Assembly: GCF_900292015.1 (NCBI RefSeq)
Contig: NZ_LR130759.1
Location: 4,588,001 to 4,652,000, forward strand
Source of the DNA: Mycobacterium basiliense
GTDB lineage: Bacteria; Actinomycetota; Actinomycetes; Mycobacteriales; Mycobacteriaceae
Direction of reading: 5' to 3'
Length of the DNA stretch: 64,000 nucleotides
The notes under the pieces were generated by a model, which was given only the letters and a program-made list of their open reading frames with translations, ran no database searches and was not told the origin of the DNA. A program made the translations under genes and the position numbers. Each line of letters begins with the position of its first letter. The stretch's first letter is position 1. Positions 17,919 through 26,113 of this stretch are shown here, piece by piece.

Positions 17919-18653
17919 ATGACCGCAACTGCACAGGATGACACCGCGGCGCCGCGGTTCGACGGGCTGCGTGCGCTGTTCATCAACGCAACGCTGAAGC
18001 GCTCGCCAGAGATCAGCCACACCGACGGGCTGGTTGAGCGCAGCTCACAGATCATGCGTAAGCATGGCGTCGAAGTGGACAGTTTCCGCGCTATCGACCA
18101 TGACATCGCCTCCGGCGTGTGGCCGGACATGACCGAACACGGCTGGGAAACCGATGAATGGCCCGCCCTTTACCGGCAGGTCCTCGACGCGGACATCCTG
18201 GTGTTGTGCGGGCCGATCTGGTTGGGCGACAACAGTTCGGTGATGAAGCGGGTGATCGAGCGCCTCTACGCATGCTCGAGCCTGCTCAACGAGAACGGCC
18301 AGTACGCGTACTACGGTCGCGTCGGCGGGTGCCTCATCACCGGAAACGAAGACGGTGTCAAGCATTGCGCGATGAACGTGCTCTACAGCCTGCAGCATCT
18401 GGGTTACACCATCCCGCCGCAAGCCGATGCCGGCTGGATCGGCGAGGCCGGTCCGGGTCCGTCGTACCTCGATCCGGGCTCGGGCGGCCCGGAAAATGAC
18501 TTCACCAACCGCAACACCACATTCATGACCTACAACTTGATGCACCTCGCGCAGATGTTGCGCACCACCGGCGGCATCCCGGCGTATGGCAATCAACGCA
18601 CCAAGTGGGATGCCGGCTGCCGGCCGGACTTCGCCAATCCCGACTACCGCTGA
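17919..18653 (+). CDS. Flavodoxin-fold NAD(P)H-dependent FMN reductase-type protein (Rv0925c-like)
   Basis: I start at the ATG at 17919 behind AGGTAGG, giving 244 residues; the longer upstream frame only overlaps the previous gene. The pattern is flavodoxin-like: LRALFINATLKRSPEISHTDGLVERS (phosphate loop), then ADILVLCGPIWLGDNSSVMKRVIERLY and YYGRVGGCLITGNEDGVKHCAMNVLYSL. This matches NADPH-dependent FMN reductases, which bind FMN and reduce quinones or azo compounds. It lies 101 bp after the DapB-like gene on the same strand and may belong to that KstR-associated cluster. The substrate is unknown. Confidence 0.8.
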   Translation: MTATAQDDTAAPRFDGLRALFINATLKRSPEISHTDGLVERSSQIMRKHGVEVDSFRAIDHDIASGVWPDMTEHGWETDEWPALYRQVLDADILVLCGPIWLGDNSSVMKRVIERLYACSSLLNENGQYAYYGRVGGCLITGNEDGVKHCAMNVLYSLQHLGYTIPPQADAGWIGEAGPGPSYLDPGSGGPENDFTNRNTTFMTYNLMHLAQMLRTTGGIPAYGNQRTKWDAGCRPDFANPDYR

Positions 18654-18748
18654 GGCGAAGGACCGCGAAATGGGCCACCGGTAACGGCCGAAGCAGTTTC
18701 GGCTAACCTCACTTTATTATTCGGGGACGCTAATCGAAGGCCGGTGCA

Positions 18749-19975
18749 TTGGCGCAGGACACCCAAACCTCGCTCAAGACGAGCTGGTATCTGCTGGGCC
18801 CCGCTTTCGTCGCGGCCATCGCCTACGTCGACCCCGGCAACGTCGCGGCCAACGTCAGCTCCGGCGCTCAATTCGGCTATCTGCTGCTGTGGGTGATCGT
18901 CGCGGCAAACATCATGGCCGGCCTGGTTCAGTACCTGTCCGCCAAGTTGGGCCTGGTGACCGGACGGTCACTGCCCGAGATCATTGGCACCCGGATGGGC
19001 CGACCCGCCCGGTTGACCTACTGGGTGCAGGCCGAGATCGTCGCGATGGCAACCGATTTGGCCGAAGTAATCGGCGGCGCGGTGGCGTTGCGCATCTTGT
19101 TCGGCTTGCCGTTGACGATCGGCGGAATCATCACCGGGCTGGTTTCGCTGTTGCTGTTGCTCATCCAGGATCGTCGAGGCCAGCGCCTGTTCGAACGCGT
19201 GATCACCGGACTGCTGCTGGTGATTGCCATCGGCTTTACCGCCAGTTTCTTTGTTGCGACACCGCCGCCTACCGACGTATTCGGTGGCCTGGTACCGCGC
19301 TTTCAAGGCACCGAAAGCGTGCTGCTGGCCGCGGCGATCCTGGGAGCCACCGTCATGCCGCACGCGGTGTATCTGCATTCGGGTCTGTCCCGCGATCGGC
19401 ACGGACATCCAGCCCCGGGACCGCAGCGGCGCTGGCTACTGCGCGTTACCCGGTGGGACGTGGGTCTGGCGATGGTCGTCGCGGGCGGGGTCAACGCCGC
19501 AATGTTGCTGGTCGCCGCGCTCAACCTGCAGGGCCGCCAGGATACGGCCTCCATCGAAGGCGCCTACACCGCCGTCCACGACACGTTGGGCGCGACGATC
19601 GCGGCACTGTTTGCGATCGGATTGTTGGCGTCGGGCTTGGCCTCGACGTCGGTGGGTGCCTATGCCGGCGCCATGATCATGCAGGGATTGCTGTACTGGT
19701 CGGTTCCCATGGTGGTAAGGCGCCTGATCACATTGTGCCCAGCCCTGACCGTCCTGGCCGTGGGCCTGGATCCAACCCGCACGTTGGTGCTTTCTCAGGT
19801 CGTGCTGTCGTTCGGGATACCGTTCGCGATACTTCCCTTGGTCAGGCTGACCAGCAATCCGGAGGTCATGGGCGCCGATACCAACCATCGCGCCACGACG
19901 TTGGTCGGCTGGGTGGTCGCGGTGCTGATCACCCTGCTCAACGTGGTGCTCATCTATCTGACCGCGGCAGGCTGA
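18749..19975 (+). CDS. mntH: Nramp-family divalent metal (Mn2+) transporter MntH
   Basis: This is a proton-coupled manganese/iron importer of the inner membrane, with 408 residues and about 11 hydrophobic segments. The metal-site motif of the first helix is AYVDPGNVAANV, and the sixth helix carries MPHAVYLHSGL; both are hallmarks of Nramp. The start is TTG at 18749 with GAAGG 8 bases upstream; an in-frame ATG is absent. A TATTAT box at 18715-18720 is a good -10 candidate, and the adjacent GCTAACCT is half of a metal-repressor-like palindrome, too incomplete to name. It stands alone in its transcription unit. Confidence 0.95.
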   Translation: MAQDTQTSLKTSWYLLGPAFVAAIAYVDPGNVAANVSSGAQFGYLLLWVIVAANIMAGLVQYLSAKLGLVTGRSLPEIIGTRMGRPARLTYWVQAEIVAMATDLAEVIGGAVALRILFGLPLTIGGIITGLVSLLLLLIQDRRGQRLFERVITGLLLVIAIGFTASFFVATPPPTDVFGGLVPRFQGTESVLLAAAILGATVMPHAVYLHSGLSRDRHGHPAPGPQRRWLLRVTRWDVGLAMVVAGGVNAAMLLVAALNLQGRQDTASIEGAYTAVHDTLGATIAALFAIGLLASGLASTSVGAYAGAMIMQGLLYWSVPMVVRRLITLCPALTVLAVGLDPTRTLVLSQVVLSFGIPFAILPLVRLTSNPEVMGADTNHRATTLVGWVVAVLITLLNVVLIYLTAAG

Positions 19976-20158
19976 TTCCCAGTTCAGGCCCGTCGCGCGC
20001 AGGCCGGCGGTGAAACGGCTGCTCTGTTTTCACGCTGGCCACGACAGCATCGGTCAAAATAGGTAACGTCAACGTCCATTAGGCCGGCGGGAGTCAACTT
20101 GGTTCACGATAAGGTGCGCCGCGGTCCCAGACCCATTCATCGAAGGGCGACGGGCTGA

Positions 20159-21220
20159 ATGCCGTCGCGCCGCCATCCCTACTTCGCATACGGATCCAAC
20201 CTGTGCGTCGGGCAGATGGCGGTGCGCTGCCCGGACGCGACAGATCCGCGGCCCGCGGTGCTGGCCAATCACGACTGGCTGATTAATGAGCGCGGGGTGG
20301 CCACCGTCGAGCCGTTCGCCGGAAGTCAGGTGCACGGTGTGCTCTGGCAAGTCTCCGACCACGACCTGGCCGTCCTGGACTCCGCCGAGGGAGTGCCCAT
20401 CCGCTACCGGCGCAACCGGCTCAGCGTGCACACCGACCACGGACCGACGCCGGCGTGGGTCTATATCGACCACCGGGTAACTCCCGGTCCGCCCCGGCCG
20501 GGATATCTGACGCGGGTCATCGACGGCGCCGTCCATCACGGGCTACCGCAACGCTGGATCGATTTTCTGCACCGCTGGGACCCCGCACGGTGGCCGCAAC
20601 CGCGGCCGCGGGCCACCTCGGGACCGGCACCGCAGTCGCTGGCAGCGCTGTTGCGCGAGCCCGGCGTCAGCGAGGTCAGCCAACTGCGGTCACGGTTCGG
20701 TTTTCTTGCCATCCACGGCGGCGGGCTGGAGAAGATGACCGACATCATCGCCGAGCGCGCCGCTCAGGCCGCGGACGCATCGGTGTACATCCTGCGTCAT
20801 CCCGACCGGTACCCGCATCACCTGCCGTCGGCCCGGTTCGACCCCGCGCAATCGCCGAGGCTGGCCGAGTTCCTTGACCACGTTGACGTCGCGGTCGCGC
20901 TGCACGGCTACGGCCGTATCGGCCGCGGCGCCCAACTGCTGGCCGGCGGACGCAACCGCACGCTGGCCGCCCACCTCTCCCGGCACCTCCACTTGCCCGG
21001 CTACCAGATAGTGACCGATCTCGACGCCATTCCGCCCGAGCTGCGTGGGATGCACCCGGACAACCCGGTCAATCGGGTACGCGGCGGCGGGACGCAGCTG
21101 GAACTCTCTATTCGAGTCCGGGGACTCAGCCCGCGCAGCCCCCTAGCCGGGGACGACGGCTTGTCGCCGGTGACCACCGCGCTGGTGCGGGGCCTAGCAG
21201 CCGCGGCGCGTTCCTGGTAA
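20159..21220 (+). CDS. Gamma-glutamylcyclotransferase-like domain fused to poly-gamma-glutamate hydrolase-like domain (Rv0923c-like)
   Basis: The 353-residue product has two recognisable halves. Residues about 1-150 are a GGCT-like domain: YFAYGSNL (Y11-L15), the catalytic-type glutamate region LDSAEGVPIRYRR, and VYIDHR. Residues about 165-353 resemble phage poly-gamma-glutamate hydrolase (PghP/DUF867), a zinc peptidase: FGFLAIHGGGLEKMTD with His186 and Glu191 in the expected H-x4-E ligand spacing, then VALHGYG and RELR-like ELRGMHPDNPVNR. The joined activities would release gamma-linked glutamate and cyclise it to 5-oxoproline, or act on gamma-glutamyl bonds in glutathione-like or cell-wall molecules. 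No signal peptide is visible, so it should act in the cytoplasm. This pairing is an inference from motifs. Confidence 0.75.
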   Translation: MPSRRHPYFAYGSNLCVGQMAVRCPDATDPRPAVLANHDWLINERGVATVEPFAGSQVHGVLWQVSDHDLAVLDSAEGVPIRYRRNRLSVHTDHGPTPAWVYIDHRVTPGPPRPGYLTRVIDGAVHHGLPQRWIDFLHRWDPARWPQPRPRATSGPAPQSLAALLREPGVSEVSQLRSRFGFLAIHGGGLEKMTDIIAERAAQAADASVYILRHPDRYPHHLPSARFDPAQSPRLAEFLDHVDVAVALHGYGRIGRGAQLLAGGRNRTLAAHLSRHLHLPGYQIVTDLDAIPPELRGMHPDNPVNRVRGGGTQLELSIRVRGLSPRSPLAGDDGLSPVTTALVRGLAAAARSW

Positions 21221-21276
21221 GCCTGGCTAAGGAATGCTAGGGAAACGCGGCGAGACCTGTTGAACGGAGATGGCGG

Positions 21277-22095
21277 GTGGCCAACGAATTTCGCTTCGGG
21301 GTAAGCGTTCGCTTCATCAAATCGCGTGCGGCACTGCAAGAGAAGGCGCGGCGGGCAGAAGACCACGGGTTCGACATCCTCTGCGTGCCCGATCATCTCG
21401 GTGCGGCCGCCCCCTTTCCGACGCTGACCGCGGCGGCCATGGTCACCACGAAGATCCGCTTGAGCATGTATGTGCTCAATGCCGGCTTCTACAAGCCCGC
21501 GCTGCTCGGTCGCGATGTCGAGGCGCTGGACCTGCTCAGTGACCGCCGGCTAGAAGTCGGCCTGGGCACCGGTTACGTCCGGGAGGAATTCGAGGCCGCC
21601 GAGCTCCCCTACCCCAGCGCCGGTGAGCGGGTGGACTACCTCCAACACATGACGACCTACCTGAAAGAACACCACCCGACGGTGCCGATGTTGATCGCGG
21701 GCAACGGCAACCGGGTGATGACGCTGGCCGCCCAGCAGGCCGACATCATCGGGCTGACCGGATCGAATATTTGCGGGGCCGCAGACCCGCTGGCCGAGCG
21801 CGTCGACTTCGTCCGCAAAGCCGCCGGCGACCGGTTTGCGGCGCTCGAGCTGAACCTGGCGATCACCGCACTACCCGCCAACGGCGAAACCGCACCCGAT
21901 TTGACCATGACCCGTCGGTACGCACCGGAGTTATCCGACGAGCAGATACTGGCGCTGCACTCGGTGCTCAGCGGTTCACCGCGCGAGATTGCCGACACGT
22001 TGTGCGAATACCGCGATATTTACGGGGTGACGTCCTTCACCGTGCAGGACAACCACCTGGACAGTTTCGCGAAGGTGATCGCCGAGCTGCGCTGA
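21277..22095 (+). CDS. LLM-class F420-dependent oxidoreductase, TIGR03621-like
   Basis: The 272-residue product starts with GTG behind GGAGATGGCGG. It has the luciferase-like barrel pattern: FRFGVSVRFIKSRAALQEKARRAEDHGFDILCVPDHLGAAAPFPTL, TKIRLSMYVLNAGFYKPALLGRDVEALDLLSDRRLEVGLGTGYVREEFEAAELPYP, and VPMLIAGNGNRVMTLAAQQADIIG. Such proteins usually bind F420. It differs clearly from the oxidoreductase at 1788-2657. It sits directly upstream of a tRNA-Arg, in a place where H37Rv has insertion sequences and small genes, so it may be a lineage-specific gain or an ancestral gene lost in the M. tuberculosis complex. Confidence 0.85.
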   Translation: MANEFRFGVSVRFIKSRAALQEKARRAEDHGFDILCVPDHLGAAAPFPTLTAAAMVTTKIRLSMYVLNAGFYKPALLGRDVEALDLLSDRRLEVGLGTGYVREEFEAAELPYPSAGERVDYLQHMTTYLKEHHPTVPMLIAGNGNRVMTLAAQQADIIGLTGSNICGAADPLAERVDFVRKAAGDRFAALELNLAITALPANGETAPDLTMTRRYAPELSDEQILALHSVLSGSPREIADTLCEYRDIYGVTSFTVQDNHLDSFAKVIAELR

Positions 22096-22124
22096 GCCGG
22101 CTCCCCGGTAAGCTCAGCCCCGCC

Positions 22125-22197
22125 GCCCTCGTAGCTCAGGGGATAGAGCACGGCTCTCCTAAAGCCGGTGTCGCAGGTTCGAATCCTGCCGGGGGCA
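22125..22197 (+). tRNA. tRNA-Arg (anticodon CCT)
   Basis: A complete 73-base cloverleaf is visible. The acceptor GCCCTCG pairs with CGGGGGC with one G-T wobble, and the discriminator is A at 22197; CCA is not encoded. The anticodon arm is CGGCT-CTCCTAA-AGCCG with anticodon CCT at 22158-22160, reading AGG codons. The T arm is GCAGG-TTCGAAT-CCTGC. Confidence 0.97.
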
Positions 22198-22712
22198 CTC
22201 GCCGCTTTGTACGACCTCGGCTGCGGCTTGACATTTCTGCTCGGATGACGCCCGAATGGTGTCGCGGCTGCAGGTGCCGACGGAAGCTCATGATGACGGG
22301 AGTCGCCGGGGTCTGGTCGTCGCTGGCGAGGATCGACCGAGTTCAGCGGCCGTCTTGAACCGTCACGCGCTGGCGCCCAACGGAATTCGGCAGACGACAC
22401 ACTCAACGATGGGCACGGCCCTGATCTCGAGACACGACACGACGGGCGCGCCACGCCGACCACCGGCCTCAAGTTGCGGCGCATCGCCGAGCAAAATCCT
22501 TGATCGGAGTGTCCCAGCACGACATCGACGACGACGTGCATCCCACGCCTAAGCCACCCGTTCGCCCCGGTGAAAAGCGACCTGGCCGCCGGACGGCGAT
22601 CCGGCCCCTGACGACGTTCATCGGTATCGGCCCGCAGTGCTGCGGCGTCGGCACGCTAGTGTGCTTCGGTCGGCTTCAGCGAACAAGCCGATAGAAGAGT
22701 TGGGCAAAATTC
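22198..22712. other. 515-bp gap downstream of tRNA-Arg
   Basis: No gene is supported. An open frame on the - strand that runs through the tRNA is a translation artefact. I find no copy of the tRNA 3' end (an attachment-site scar) and no integrase remnant. The right end carries an AGAAG ribosome-binding site for the dehydratase at 22713. Confidence 0.45.
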
Positions 22713-23738
22713 ATGACCGCAGCAACAGAAGCGTCGACGCTCGAGTCGCGGGTCGGCCACTACTACCAGATGGACGACACCTATCTGGTGGGCCGCGAGA
22801 AGGTACGCGAGTACGCCCGTGCCGTGCAGGACTATCACCCCGCGCACTGGGACAAAGCCGCCGCAGCCGAACTGGGATATTCGGACTTGGTGGCACCGCT
22901 GACGTTCACGTCTGTCCCGGGCATGACCTGCAATCGGCGCATGTTCGAATCCGTGGTCGTCGGCTACGACACCTACATGCAGACCGAAGAGGTCTTCGAG
23001 CAGCACCGCCCGATCGTGGCCGGCGACGAACTGCACGTCGACGTCGAGCTAGCGTCGGTGCGCCGGATCGCCGGCAGAGATCTGATCACCGTGACCAACA
23101 CCTTCACCGACGCGGCCGGCGAGCGGGTGCACACCTTGCACACCACCGTTGTGGGCATCACCGCCGAGGACGTCGATCCGGCGATCAAGGCGGTCGTGCA
23201 GAGAGCGATGATGCACGACGTGAATATCCTCGACGGATCGGATGCCGCTTACCGGAAGACCGTACGTCCCGAAGGGGAGGTTCGGCTCGCCGAAGCGGGC
23301 ACGACCCGCATGCCGGGGACACCGTCCTTCGAGGACGTGCAGGTCGGTGACGAACTTCCGGTACACCACGCCCGGTTGTCCCGAGGTGACCTCGTCAACT
23401 ACTCCGGCGTGGCCGGTGACGCCAACCCCATTCACTGGAACGAGGACATCGCCAAGATGGCGGGGCTGCCCGACGTGATCGCCCACGGCATGCTCACCAT
23501 GGCCCTGGGTGCGGGATTCGCGTCCGGGTGGTCGGGCGACCCCGGGGCGGTTACCCGCTACGCGGTGCGGCTGTCCCAGCCCGCGATCGTATTGGCACTC
23601 GACGGTGCGGATATCGAATACAGCGGCCGGATCAAGTCGCTGGACCCGGCGACCCGCACCGGCGTCGTCATCGTCGGCGCGAAGTCCGGTGGCCGAAAGA
23701 TCTTCGGCCTGGCGACGCTGAACGTCCGCTTCCGCTGA
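22713..23738 (+). CDS. Fused HadA-HadB type (3R)-hydroxyacyl-thioester dehydratase
   Basis: The 341-residue product is two hot-dog domains. The N-terminal half (about 10-165) resembles HadA: YLVGREKVREYARAVQDYHPAHW, AAELGYSDLVAPLTF and PIVAGDELHVDVEL. The C-terminal half (about 200-341) resembles the catalytic HadB: FEDVQVGDELPVHHARLSRGDLVNYSGVAGDANPIHWNED, with the hydratase-2 motif residues D236, N238 and H241, then VIAHGMLTMALG and GDPGAVTRYAVRL. HadA-HadB dehydrates beta-hydroxyacyl chains in the FAS-II mycolate pathway; this single-chain version may serve another lipid or a polyketide. In the canonical locus the two are separate genes. The gene is flanked by long noncoding stretches, so it is probably transcribed alone. 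Confidence 0.85.
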   Translation: MTAATEASTLESRVGHYYQMDDTYLVGREKVREYARAVQDYHPAHWDKAAAAELGYSDLVAPLTFTSVPGMTCNRRMFESVVVGYDTYMQTEEVFEQHRPIVAGDELHVDVELASVRRIAGRDLITVTNTFTDAAGERVHTLHTTVVGITAEDVDPAIKAVVQRAMMHDVNILDGSDAAYRKTVRPEGEVRLAEAGTTRMPGTPSFEDVQVGDELPVHHARLSRGDLVNYSGVAGDANPIHWNEDIAKMAGLPDVIAHGMLTMALGAGFASGWSGDPGAVTRYAVRLSQPAIVLALDGADIEYSGRIKSLDPATRTGVVIVGAKSGGRKIFGLATLNVRFR

Positions 23739-24204
23739 CCTGGCAGCACCCGCGACGACGACACGGGGCAACCGCTGTGCGCAAATCCTCGCAGTTTTGT
23801 CCTCGCACCATGTCGGCCCCGGATGCCGAAATTGCCAACGTCGAGCAAGCTACCCCCGCTCGGTGGTGCGCAAATTTCTCGACCGGACTGATGTTCCACC
23901 GCTGGCGAGTATCAGCCCAGACCATCTCGAGTCGACGAGGGTAACGAGCGAAAAGTACCTAGCGGCTCACTCGCCAGTTGCCGCGTGGCGCGCCAAGAGA
24001 CGAATTCTTTCATTCCGGCAAGGATTGCCGCCAAAGCTGGCGCCGTTTCGGAATAGACGAAGTACCCTTCAGCCAGGGAGTGCCTTTCTTTTCGGTTCTC
24101 AAGACGCAAAGCAAGAACTAATTCCGTTGAAGAACAGAAACTTCGGCGCTTCTGTCGGGAAGTGTCGGCTGAGCAGATCTGACGATTGGGGTTAGGAGAA
24201 TCCG
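23739..24204. promoter_or_regulatory. 466-bp region upstream of the PE7-PPE14 pair
   Basis: No coding frame is supported. The segment is less GC-rich than its neighbours near 23990-24150, as often seen before PE/PPE operons, and ends with GGTTAGGAGAATCCG before the PE start. Two similar stretches, GTGCGCAAATCCTCG and GTGCGCAAATTTCTCG, occur at about 23776 and 23865; whether they bind a regulator is unknown. Confidence 0.45.
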
Positions 24205-24504
24205 ATGAGCTATGTGGTCACCCAGCCGGACAGGTTAGCGGCAGCGGCGGGGGATCTGCAGGAGATCGGCGCCGCGGTCAGTGCACAGAACTCGACCGCC
24301 GTCGCCCCCACCACAGGCGTGGCTCCCGCAGCCGCCGACCAGGTCTCGGCCGTGACCGCGGCACGGTTCAGCGCACATGCGCAGCTGTATCAGGCGATAA
24401 GCGCGCACGCCATGGGGATTCACGACATGTTCGTTTCCGCCCTGGCCGCCGGCGCCAATTCTTACGAGGCGACCGAGGCCGCCAATGTAATCGCGGCTGG
24501 CTAA
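24205..24504 (+). CDS. PE7: PE family protein PE7
   Basis: The 99-residue protein is only a PE domain: MSYVVTQPDRLAAAAGDLQEIG at the N-terminus, a helical hairpin, and an export signal of the YxxxD/E type near the end (YEATE). PE proteins dimerise with PPE partners and leave the cell through ESX type VII secretion. An AGGAG lies before the ATG, and the PPE partner starts 5 bases after the stop. The length equals that I recall for PE7 (Rv0916c). Confidence 0.92.
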   Translation: MSYVVTQPDRLAAAAGDLQEIGAAVSAQNSTAVAPTTGVAPAAADQVSAVTAARFSAHAQLYQAISAHAMGIHDMFVSALAAGANSYEATEAANVIAAG

Positions 24505-24509
24505 GTAAA

Positions 24510-25784
24510 GTGGTAGCAACGGATTTCGGAGCCCTGCCGCCGGAGATCAATTCCGGACTGTTGTACACGGGTCCGGGATCGGAACCGATGCTGGCCGCCG
24601 CGACCGCCTGGGACGGTCTTGCCGCGGTCTTGAATTCCGCGGCGGTTTCCTACGCTGCGGTGGTCTCCGGGTTAACCCACGAGGCGTGGATGGGTCCCGC
24701 GTCAGCGTCGATGGCAGCGGCCGCGGCACCGTTTGCGGGCTGGCTCAGTGCGGTGACGGAGCAGGCCCAACAGACAGCGATTCAGGCCAATACGGCGGCG
24801 GCGGCGTTTGAGACAGCGTTCGCTATGGTCGTCCCGCCGCCGCTGATCGAGGCCAACCGCAGCCAGCTCATGTCGCTGGTCACCACCAACCTCCTTGGGC
24901 TCAACACCCCGGCCATCGAGGCCCTTCAGGCCGACTACGCCGAGATGTGGGCGCAGGATGCGGCCGCCATGTATCAGTACTCGGCGGCCTCAGAGGCCGC
25001 GTCCACGCTGACACCATTCACTCAACCGGCGCAGACCGCCGACCCGACGGGGACGGCGGTCCAGGCCACCGAGGCGGCCTCGGGAACCGGAACAAGCACC
25101 TCCGCCGCGGGGGGCGACGTCGCTGCCACACCGTCGGCCACCCCGGCAGGAATCGGGTCCGACGCGCCGATTGCGCCGCTCACCTCCGAGTCGTCGGCCC
25201 CGGCCGCCAGCATCGTCGTTCCAACCCCGATTGGGGATTTGGACATTGTGGCTACCTACATCGCGGTCGTCGCGACCACCAGCATGTCGCTAGCAATCGT
25301 GAACACCGCCAGACCCTGGAACTTCACCCACGGAAACACCGCCAACGGCGGCATCGGCCCCACACAGGGCACCGCCGTGGACGAGGAAGCTCCCCGGACT
25401 TCCGGGTCCGAGGTTTTGGTGTCCGCACCGATCGGCGGAGGCGCACCCGTATCCGCCGGAGTGGGTCACGCGGCACTGCTCGGGGCCTTGTCGGTGCCGC
25501 ATAGCTGGACCACGGCGGCCCCGGAGATCAAGCTGGCGGTCGAGTCGTTGCCCAGCGCCAGCTTCAGCGCTGCTCCGCAGGCGGATTTCGGCGGAGTTCC
25601 CACCGGTCTATTGAGCGGAATGGCTTTGGCAAGTCTGGCGGCACGTGGCGCCGCCGGTGGTACCGGCGCTCGGAACAGCAACGACGCCTCCGACGAGGAG
25701 GGGCAGCCCAACCGCAAACCCACGGTGGTGGTGATCCAAAAGCCGCCACCCGCCGAGGGACCACTCGGCCACCGGCCGTCATAA
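24510..25784 (+). CDS. PPE14: PPE family protein PPE14 (SVP subfamily)
   Basis: I start at the GTG at 24510, five bases after the PE7 stop, giving 424 residues; the longer frame only runs across PE7. The N-terminus VVATDFGALPPEINSGLLYTGPG carries the PPE motif at residues about 10-12, and the WxG-type turn is EAWMGP. The PPE domain ends near residue 180. The C-terminal region holds GALSVPHSW, the GxxSVPxxW signature of the SVP subfamily, and a low-complexity tail rich in Pro and charged residues. It should be secreted with PE7 by an ESX system as a heterodimer; function after secretion is unknown. Confidence 0.92.
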   Translation: MVATDFGALPPEINSGLLYTGPGSEPMLAAATAWDGLAAVLNSAAVSYAAVVSGLTHEAWMGPASASMAAAAAPFAGWLSAVTEQAQQTAIQANTAAAAFETAFAMVVPPPLIEANRSQLMSLVTTNLLGLNTPAIEALQADYAEMWAQDAAAMYQYSAASEAASTLTPFTQPAQTADPTGTAVQATEAASGTGTSTSAAGGDVAATPSATPAGIGSDAPIAPLTSESSAPAASIVVPTPIGDLDIVATYIAVVATTSMSLAIVNTARPWNFTHGNTANGGIGPTQGTAVDEEAPRTSGSEVLVSAPIGGGAPVSAGVGHAALLGALSVPHSWTTAAPEIKLAVESLPSASFSAAPQADFGGVPTGLLSGMALASLAARGAAGGTGARNSNDASDEEGQPNRKPTVVVIQKPPPAEGPLGHRPS

Positions 25785-26113
25785 CTGAAGCCCCCAGGTG
25801 CTCCGGACTCCGGGGCCGCCGAGTACGGCCGGGCGCGGCCACAACGCACCCCAGGGGCCGTCCGCGCCGTGGGATCTCGGTGTTTGCGCAGTTCAGCCGG
25901 ACACTGTCGACGCCGAAATGTCGGGTTTTGGCGCAGATGTTTGTCGACGGCCCTCGCTGGCAATCTGTTGCAAGAGGGGGGCGTATCGGCCGGCCTATAC
26001 GCCTTGCCCAGGTCCCGTCGGTTCAGCCCGAGAGCCGACGGGACCGTCATTTTCGCCGACCGCGTGCCCGGCCGGCGGGATATCGACGGGCATGTGGCAC
26101 GACCAGGAGTACC
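25785..26113. other. 329-bp intergenic region before the thiolase-like gene
   Basis: No gene is supported; an open frame into the thiolase-like gene has no homology before the start chosen. AGGAG at 26105-26109 is the ribosome-binding site of the next gene. I see no KstR-type site in this stretch. Confidence 0.4.

Noticed and set aside
22020..22541. Open frame on the - strand overlapping the tRNA, coding for a GRIRTCDTGFRRAVLYPLSYEG phrase
   Set aside because: This is the well-known false protein made by translating a tRNA gene in reverse; the tRNA fold is complete.
25880..26113. N-terminal extension of the thiolase-like frame
   Set aside because: No homology or ribosome-binding site at the upstream start; AGGAG lies just before the GTG at 26114.
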